From Conidiobolus incongruus B7586 (taxonomy: Eukaryota; Entomophthoromycota; Entomophthoromycetes; Entomophthorales; Conidiobolaceae), in the NCBI GenBank assembly GCA_000697335.1, contig JNEM01008688.1:1-16669 (forward strand): a DNA stretch of 16,669 nucleotides. Direction: 5' to 3'. Position 1 is the stretch's first letter. Every line of letters starts with the position of its first letter. The notes under the pieces are model-generated. The model searched no databases. It saw nothing but the letters and a program-made list of their open reading frames with translations, and had not been told where the DNA came from. Shown here piece after piece: positions 9,455-16,669 of the stretch. Position numbers and translations under genes: made by a program.

Positions 9455-12400
9455 ATGGATCCTAATCAATTCAATCTATTCATTCAGAATCAAAACAAAT
9501 CCTTAGATAATAATCTCACTCCAACCTCTGGCTCTGCTTTATCAAATAATGGTTTACCGCTCACAGCAGACCAAGTCAATCAGCAGAATTTAAATTATAT
9601 CTATAACCAGAGAGTTAATTTAAATAATCTACCTACTCAGGATAACCTGAATGCACTTCATTCTACTAATTTGAGAATGAACCAGCTTCCTTTCAACAAT
9701 TTCCAACAGCAGCTCCCTTTCCAGCAGCCTGTTCAATTATCCGCTCCCAACCAATCTGGGCTTCAACCCGATTTTAATACCAACCAAATGTTATTTCCTC
9801 AAAGAGCCCAAATGTACCCACAAATGGCCCCTCAGGCTACTATGGTTCCTACAGATAATCAGATGAGTATTTCTCAAGCAAATCTCAATCAAAATTTACA
9901 ATTTGGAAATGTTACATCAATGAGCCAAAATTCTTCAGAAGCTCAAAATTCTTCTCAATTTCCCGAAACGGCAAATGGAATTCAGAAGAATCTTCAAGTA
10001 CCTCAAGCTCCTCAACTTGCTCAGACTGCCCAACCTCAACATTCTGCCCAAACTACTATAAATCCCTCTCAATCTAACTATTCAAATGTACCTGGTAATT
10101 CATCGCAGTCGATTCCTATAACTAATCCGACTTCTCAGCCAAATAAATCGACTCAACCAGTTCAACCAACCCCATTCCCCGCTATTAACTCTCAGCAACT
10201 CAAACTATTAACTATGGTAATATTTCCTAATATCTAATACTTTATTTTTACTAACAATTTTGTAGAAAATGACTGAAATGAGAGCTAAAGGTTCAACTGA
10301 AGAAAATGATCCCGAGTATGCAAAACTAGTTACTGTAATGCGAGCAATTGTTAATCAGCTTAAAGCAGCACAAAATGCTCAAATAGCAATGAATTCTAAT
10401 CAAAATGCTTCAGGTAAAATATATGATATTTTTTTTGCTAAATAAGTATTTACGTTTATATTTAGAAAATAAACCTATTGCTCAGTCCAGTTATACTCCA
10501 ATTCAGCCTGCTCCTACCACACCCACAACCCTTGGTGCTGATCAAATTAAAACAGTAAAAGACCAGATTTCTTCCTTCAGATTAATGTCAAGGAACCTTC
10601 CTCTTACACCTAATTTACAACAAACACTTCAACAACCCATTCCTGTACCTAATGACGCTACACCAAATACTTCTCAGGCCCCAACCTTATCGGATAAAAT
10701 TGATTCAGCATCCCAAAAGTATGTTGCAAAAGAAAATTCCGAAATTAACCAACAAACACAATCTAATAACGAAAAGTTCGAATCTTTTGTTTCTCCTTAC
10801 GCTCTGCTCAATGGACCCACTGCCAAAAAGCAACATTTGATTGTACCTAGCATTACCCCTGGAGGGATTGATCCTTATACTATTTCCAGAGAAAGAGAAG
10901 AGAGAATCAAACTCAAGATCCAAGAACGAATTAAAGAGTTAGAAAACATACCTAGTAATTTATCTAATTATTCTATTGAGGATCCAATTGTCAAAGATCA
11001 TAAGGATGACCAAGATCTCAAATCTATTCATACACCCAAATTGGCAGCTATCATCGAATTAAAATCACTTCGTCTCTTAAATTTGCAGAAAAAAGTTCGA
11101 GATGATATTATTAGGTGTATGAATCAGTCCAATACTTTAACTGCTAATTTAGATCGCTCTTGCTACCGCCGTCTCAAGAAACAAAATATTCGTGAAGCCA
11201 GAAATACAGAAAAACTTGAACGCCAACAAAGAGCTGAACGCGAACGAAAAGAAAAACAAAAACAACTCGATTTCTTGTCATCTATTTTGAATCATGGTCG
11301 CGAATTACAGCAATGGCATCGTAATCTTCAGGCTCGTCAATATAAGCTCGGTAAATTTGTTACCAATTTTCATCAATCTGCTGAAAAAGAAGAGCAAAGA
11401 CGTATTGAGCGCCTTCAAAGACACCGTATTGAATTGCTTAAGACTGGTAATGAAGCAGAATACATGAAATTGATTGATAAAGCGAAAGATTCTCGTCTTA
11501 CTCATCTCCTTCAAGAAACCAATAACTTCTTGAAAACTCTTTCTAACTCTGTTCGTGAACAGCAACAGCATGTAGCCAATTTTAATGTTCAAAACTCCGC
11601 TGGAGAGAATGTTAGTAAACTCGACTTTGATGCAGACGACGATGACGACAACATTGATTACTATGCTGTTGCCCATAGAATCAAAGAAACTATCACTACT
11701 CAACCTTCCATTTTAGTTGGTGGTAAACTTAAAGAGTACCAGCTTAAAGGTCTTGAATGGATGGTGTCTTTATTCAACAATAATTTGAATGGAATTTTAG
11801 CCGATGAAATGGGTCTCGGAAAAACGATTCAGACTATTTCTTTAGTCACACATTTGATTGAAGTTAAAAAAATCAATGGTCCTTATTTGATCATTGTTCC
11901 TCTCTCCACTATTCCTAATTGGACGAATGAGTTTGAAAAGTGGGCTCCTCAAGTGCGCAAAGTTGTTTACAAAGGTGATCCTAATCATCGTCGACAATTG
12001 CAGTTAAACGAGCTCAGACATGAGACTTTTCAAGTTCTTCTTACAACATTTGAATATATCATCAAAGATAAGAAAGAATTGAGTAAATTCAAATGGGTTC
12101 ATACCATTATTGACGAAGGTCATCGTATGAAGAATACTGGCTCTAAGCTCACCGTTACTCTTAACCAATTTTACAGTTCTAGAAACCGTCTAATTCTGAC
12201 TGGTACTCCTCTTCAGAATAATCTCCCCGAATTGTGGGCTCTTCTTAACTTCATTTTACCTAAAGTGTTCAACTCTGTCAGTACTTTTGAAGAATGGTTC
12301 AACTCTCCATTTGCTAATCAAGGAGGCCAAGATAAAATCGCGTTAAATGAAGAAGAACAACTCTTGATTATCAAGCGTCTTCACAAAGTTCTTCGTCCTT

Positions 12401-14361
12401 TCCTATTGCGTCGCCTTAAAAAGGATGTTGAATCAGAACTCCCTGAAAAGAAGGAACATGTTATTCGATGTAGAATGTCTGCTCTTCAAACCAGATTATA
12501 TAATCAAATGAAACTTCACAAGAATCTCTTCCAAAATACTGGTTCCAATGGCAGACCTAGAATCACTGGTCTCAATAACAGATTGATGCAGTTGAGAAAA
12601 ATTTGTAACCATCCATACGTATTCCAAGAGGTCGAAGATGTTGTCAATCCTTCCAAATTTAATGACAGCAAATTGTACCGTGTATCCGGCAAGTTTGAAT
12701 TACTTGATCGAATGCTTCCTAAGCTTTTTGAATTCGGCCATCGATGCTTGATTTTCTTTCAGATGACTCAGGTGATGACTATTATGGAAGATTTCTTGAA
12801 TTATCGCGGTATTAGATGTCTTCGTCTTGATGGTACTACCAAACATGAAGATCGTTCTAGAATGTTAAAAGAATTTAACGCTCCTGATTCCGAAATCATG
12901 GTATTCTTGCCTAGTACCAGAGCTGGTGGTTTGGGTTTGAATTTGCAAACTGCTGATACCGTCATTATTTTCGACTCTGATTGGAATCCTCATCAAGATC
13001 TTCAGGCTCAAGATCGTGCCCATCGTATTGGTCAAAAGAAAGAAGTTCGTATTTTCCGTCTCATCACTGCAAACTCCATTGAAGAAAAAATCCTCGAGCG
13101 TGCTCAGTACAAATTAGATATGGATGGCAAAGTTATTCAAGCAGGTAAATTCGACAATAAAAGTACCGAATCAGAGCGAGAGAAAATCCTTAAAGAACTT
13201 TTTGAAAATGATGAAGATGAGGATGAGATTGATGATGATTACTACTCTGATGAAATTCTTAATTCTTTGATAGCTCGTTCAGATACTGAAAAACAAAGAT
13301 TTGCCCAAATGGATAGAGAAAGAATAGATCGCGAGCAACATAATTGGACTTTAAATGGTGGCAAAGGACCTGTTCCAGATCGCTTGATACAAGATCATGA
13401 ACTTCCTGATGTGTATTTACAGGATCATAACTCTGAAGATGCTTCTACTCCTGTTGAAGTGATGGGTCGTGGTCAAAGAGTTCGTGAAAGAATATTCTAT
13501 GATGATGGATTAACAGAGGAACAGTACGCAGACGCTGTTGATAGTGGAACTTTAGATGAGGTCATTAAAAAGCATCGAGTCAAGCAGCTTAAGCGTGAAG
13601 CTAAGCGACTAAAAAAAGCTGGTCTCAGCTCCTCCAAAGAACCTTCTCCCTCCATTACTTCACCATCTGCCGTTGAAACCCCAGGCTCACAAGGTACTCG
13701 AGGAAGACCAAAGCGCAAACGAGGTATTGAAGATACCACTGATACTCCTAATACACCTCCTATTCAAGCCAGAGCCCGTCCAGGTTCTGCTAATAGTCTT
13801 CCACAGCATCTTAAACGCCAGATTCAACATATTTTCACTGAAATTTACCAGGCTATCGATGACTGTGTTGATCCTGAAGATAATGAGAGGCTCAGATCTG
13901 ATATTTTCCAAGAATTGCCTGATGCCGATGATTATCCTGATTATTATCAGCATATTACTAACCCTATTGCAATGGATATAATCAAAAAAAGAATCAAAAA
14001 TCATTATTATAAGGATGTTAATTCTTTCCGCAATGATTGGATATTAATGTTCAATAATGCACGCACCTATAATGTTGAAGGTTCTCAAGTTTACCAGGAT
14101 GCTGAAGCTCTTCAAGCTTTGCTAATTTCGAAATTGGAAGCACTATGTCCCAATGATCAATTCCCAGAGATTGATCCTAATGACTTACCCGCTCCTAAAA
14201 AGCGAGGAAGAAAACCACAACAAAAAACAATTGCTTCCCCTGCAGTAGATAGTGTTAGATCATCTCCATCCGCTACATCTGCTGATCAAAGGCCACACAG
14301 ACCCAACAAGCGAGTATTACCAGATGATGACTCTGACAGTGATAATCAAACAGAAAACTAA
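9455..14361 (+). CDS. Snf2/Sth1-type ATP-dependent chromatin remodeller
   Basis: Catalytic ATPase of a SWI/SNF- or RSC-type nuclear complex, which slides or evicts nucleosomes. Exons are 9455-10216, 10266-10413 and 10466-14361; introns of 49 and 52 bp have GT-AG ends. They total 4806 nt, 1601 residues. An in-frame TGA precedes the ATG. Residues 1-~250 are Gln/Asn-rich and disordered. Next come a QLQ-like domain (327-361, KDQISSFRLMSRNLPL), a helix IELKSLRLLNLQKKV (~500), the HSA domain (~540-610), and the DEXH core: motif I ILADEMGLGKT (747-757), motif II DEGH (853-856), LTGTPLQNN, and motif VI QDRAHRIGQ (1152-1160). After the core lie a SnAC region (~1204-1268), an AT-hook (TRGRPKRKRG, 1381), a bromodomain (1418-1529, acetyl-lysine Asn in NARTYN), a second AT-hook (KKRGRKP, 1548) and an acidic tail. 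The animal BRK domain is absent, as in fungi. Motif V reads FLPSTRAGG, against the usual FLLSTRAGG. Length and the Gln-rich N-terminus favour Snf2/Snf22 over Sth1, but I cannot separate them. Confidence 0.95.
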
Positions 14362-15250
14362 ATATATATTTTTTCATCATCATCATATTTAGTCTTATGT
14401 AAAACCATTTATTAAACAATACAAGGTTTATATTAAGTATAACGCAAGCTTCATCATACATTTGAAACTCATACCAAATAACAAATTATTAAACCAAATT
14501 ACAATCAAATTTATTCATTTTAAACTCGCATTAAAATAAAGAATTTCAGGCAAATATCACTCAAAAATATATATGTGTACTAAACAAATTATTTGTTAAT
14601 TATGATCACAGGAAATCTAATCTATATTTACTGAAACCTTGGTTATTCTAATTTTTTTTTGAATTAGGTTTCCAGGTTAAGAACCAAGAAAGTATATCTT
14701 TATCCCTAAGTTCATTAATACACCTTAATAAACCTGCAATATTTGCTTTAACTTCAATCACTAATGAAATATAAAATATCACAATATTATACACTATTAC
14801 TTATAACTTTTGCTATTTTGAAGATATATAAAAATTTATTACCAATAACTATATTCACAGATTACAATTAATAAAGATATACTTATTTTGATAAAGATTA
14901 TTATTAGATAATTTTTTTTATTTTATATAAAATTCAATTTATTAAGAAATATAAAAAAATTGCTAGACTATGTAAGTTCCAGAAATTTGATTCAATTTAA
15001 CATTAAATATAAATTGAATATGAAAATAATTTGGTTGTCTAAATGATATCAACATTGAACTATTACCGTCTAATATATAAATTTTAAATTAATAACTTTA
15101 ATTTCTTTTGAATTCGAATTAATTCAATAGAGTATATTATTGAAGAAGATATATACTTCCCAATTTGAAAATTGTCTTATAAAGAAATTTAATAATTTAA
15201 ATGAATCAGAATTGATCAATTGAATACTAATGATTAAGAATCCACAAATC

Positions 15251-15273
15251 TGACATGTGTCAACTAATTGACA
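15251..15273. repeat. Small inverted repeat of TGTCA/TGACA units
   Basis: TGTCAA (15258-15263) and TTGACA (15268-15273) form a six-base inverted repeat with a 4-nt loop, and another TGACA lies at 15251-15255. TGACA/TGTCA is the core site of TALE homeodomain proteins. With about 950 bp to the nearest start codon, a regulatory role is only a possibility. Confidence 0.2.
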
Positions 15274-16015
15274 GACTACAAATTACCCAAGAATATAACA
15301 TATTTCATCAACAAATTGATACAAGTACAAATAAAATTGTCTCAATTTTTTAACTCAAGCTATCAAAACTCCTCAAATTACCAGATAAACCAATTTTGCT
15401 ACAATAAAATATTAATATAATTTCATAATATTTCAAATCAATCATGATTTGAGATCTGTGCAAAATAAATGAAGATGGAAAATTACTACCAAATTAGATT
15501 TTAAAGTTGCATAAGATTTATTATATAAATTATTTTTAAAATCAATAAAATGAGATAAAATTATAAAAAAATTAAAAATAACAATACACTGAACAAACAT
15601 ATATCAATTAATTTGGCAATAAAGTATTTCTCATATAATTTCAAATGCAATATCTATATAATAATCAAAATTTCCATTGCCACCATAAATAAAAATAATC
15701 TTGAGATCTATAGTTTCAATCTTTATACATAACATAATATTATGATCAATAATAATGCTAATCAATTCAATACAATATTCCGATTGAGTGAAATCAAAAT
15801 ATAATAATAAAGATCATCCATCAAACAATATTTAATTCAACAGATTTTCAAAAAAGCTCAAAATGAATAATTCAGTTAGGAAATTTATATTAAATTAATT
15901 AAATTAAATTAAGATTTCATATCAAAGATTACTCCGACTTAGTGCTAGAATTTAACTAGAAAATTAAAATATAAATACCTTAATCAAGACTATTCAAAAT
16001 CGATTTTTTCCCTTG

Positions 16016-16027
16016 ATTGGCACCAAT
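16016..16027. promoter_or_regulatory. Palindromic CCAAT pair upstream of the multicopper oxidase
   Basis: ATTGGCACCAAT is two CCAAT boxes back to back with a 2-bp gap, 199 bp before the oxidase ATG. Such tight opposition is rarer than single boxes and the distance suits a promoter. In fungi the CCAAT-binding Hap complex controls respiratory and iron genes, which could suit a multicopper oxidase, but the link is inferred. Confidence 0.4.
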
Positions 16028-16225
16028 TAAAGGCCAAGATTGATTCTTTAACTTGCATTCACTTATTCTATCTCTAATCATACATATCAATTTGGTATCA
16101 TCTGTTACTGAATTAAATTTATTGCTGTTTTTGATAATTTTAGTAAAATAGTCAAGAAAATTGTCAATTACAAAGTATATCTTAAATCCTACAAGGGATA
16201 TACTTAACTTTCATATATATTGTAA

Positions 16226-16669
16226 ATGATATTCTTTAATCTAATTATATGGAGTTATTTAAAAACGGGAATATTTTCAGCAGTTGTCACTTACAATTTA
16301 ACGATAACGCTAGAAACGGGAAAACCGAATTGTTTTAACTCACCCCAAGTTCTCGTGAATAAACAATTTCCAGCTCCTCTCATTTCAGCATCAGTGAATG
16401 ATACTCTTATTGTAAATATAATCAACCAACTACCAAAAGATGAGTTCACTATGCATTATCACGGTCTCCATCAGAAAAACACACCGTTTTTTGATGGTGT
16501 TCCTTCCATTACTCAAAGACCAATTGCTCCAGGGATGAGTTTTCAGCATAGGATATATTGCAACCAACCAGGCACGTATCTTTATCATTCACACACTAAA
16601 TTTCATGCAATTACGGCAATCGGACCGTTGATAATATATGATAACAAGGAACTGGAGCCTTTTAAATAT
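16226..16669 (+). CDS. Secreted multicopper oxidase (laccase/ferroxidase family), N-terminal part (partial at right edge)
   Basis: The first 148 residues of a multicopper oxidase, an enzyme that oxidises phenols, metals or other donors and reduces O2 to water. Residues 1-19 (MIFFNLIIWSYLKTGIFSA) can serve as a signal peptide, so an extracellular or wall location is likely. Cupredoxin domain 1 follows: VTYNLTITLETG, then copper motif HYHGLHQ (77-83), FFDGVPSITQRPIAPG, and GTYLYHSHT (117-124), which supplies the second His-X-His pair of the trinuclear centre. The remaining copper motifs lie off the right edge. The usual HWHG/HFHG is HYHG here, and the usual TQCPI cysteine is Arg98. A stop directly precedes the ATG. 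The first ~18 codons could instead be a 59-bp intron (16222-16280, GTAAAT...TTTTCAG) with an earlier exon. The substrate cannot be told. Confidence 0.85.
   Translation, partial: MIFFNLIIWSYLKTGIFSAVVTYNLTITLETGKPNCFNSPQVLVNKQFPAPLISASVNDTLIVNIINQLPKDEFTMHYHGLHQKNTPFFDGVPSITQRPIAPGMSFQHRIYCNQPGTYLYHSHTKFHAITAIGPLIIYDNKELEPFKY

Larger units (their letters stand above)
14362..16225. other. AT-rich intergenic region, no gene seen
   Basis: This spacer is made almost wholly of A/T runs with stops in all frames. A short TCA/ATC run lies at about 14375-14388 and an AATAAA at 14535-14540; both may belong to the 3' end of the Snf2/Sth1 transcript. Short ATTAA/TTAAA tandem units lie at about 15889-15912. 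An inverted TGTCAA/TTGACA pair (15258-15273) and a palindromic CCAAT pair (16016-16027) lie upstream of the oxidase. I found no ORF with a recognisable motif and no RNA gene. Confidence 0.65.

Noticed and set aside
14375-14388. TCA/ATC trinucleotide run after the Snf2/Sth1 stop
   Set aside because: It has only about four to five units and is ordinary for AT-rich 3' flanks.
10652-14461. Several ORFs of 62-132 codons on both strands across the Snf2/Sth1 gene
   Set aside because: All overlap its strongly supported coding frame and lack family features; they are shadows of it.
3731-16225. tRNA genes or transposon, virus-like or CRISPR remnants in the three spacers
   Set aside because: I found no GGTTCGA-type box with a cloverleaf, no terminal repeats with target duplications, no transposase or reverse-transcriptase motifs and no regular repeat-spacer pattern. 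Reading by eye cannot exclude very degraded copies.

Overview
The window looks like nuclear DNA of a fungus with an AT-rich genome. It holds two whole genes and two that run off its ends. The fungal assignment rests on four points: short introns (about 47-82 bp) with GTAA-type donors and TAG/CAG acceptors; a Snf2/Sth1-type remodeller carrying a C-terminal bromodomain; a Tom1/HUWE1-type giant HECT ligase; and a multicopper oxidase of the fungal laccase/ferroxidase kind. Coding sequence has ordinary, evenly distributed codons and the standard code. The spacers are 1.6-1.9 kb and extremely AT-rich. An early-diverging fungus (Zoopagomycota or Mucoromycota type) fits, but this is an inference and the species cannot be read from the sequence.

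Layout. (1) 1-3730, minus strand: the N-terminal third of a Tom1/HUWE1-like E3 ubiquitin ligase in three exons, running off the left edge inside its UBA domain. It has one apparent frameshift at a run of five A. (2) 3731-5457: a divergent promoter region with no gene that I can see. (3) 5458-7870, plus strand: a membrane-anchored protein disulfide isomerase of the Eps1/TMX kind, 14 exons, 552 residues, with two thioredoxin domains (active sites CKFS and CPHC) and a C-terminal transmembrane segment. (4) 7871-9454: spacer. (5) 9455-14361, plus strand: a 1601-residue Snf2/Sth1 catalytic subunit of a SWI/SNF- or RSC-type complex, three exons. (6) 14362-16225: spacer. (7) 16226 to the right edge, plus strand: the start of a secreted multicopper oxidase, with copper-ligand motifs HYHG and HSH.

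The genes do not form a pathway. They are independent housekeeping genes (ubiquitination, ER redox quality control, chromatin remodelling) plus one secreted oxidase. I see no mobile element, virus-like element, RNA gene, CRISPR array or cluster. The most interesting signal is in the disulfide isomerase gene. Its two thioredoxin domains carry introns at two matching positions with the same phase, one of the matched introns borders a 4-nt micro-exon, and the first domain has lost its second active-site cysteine. The window contains no convincing novel system.
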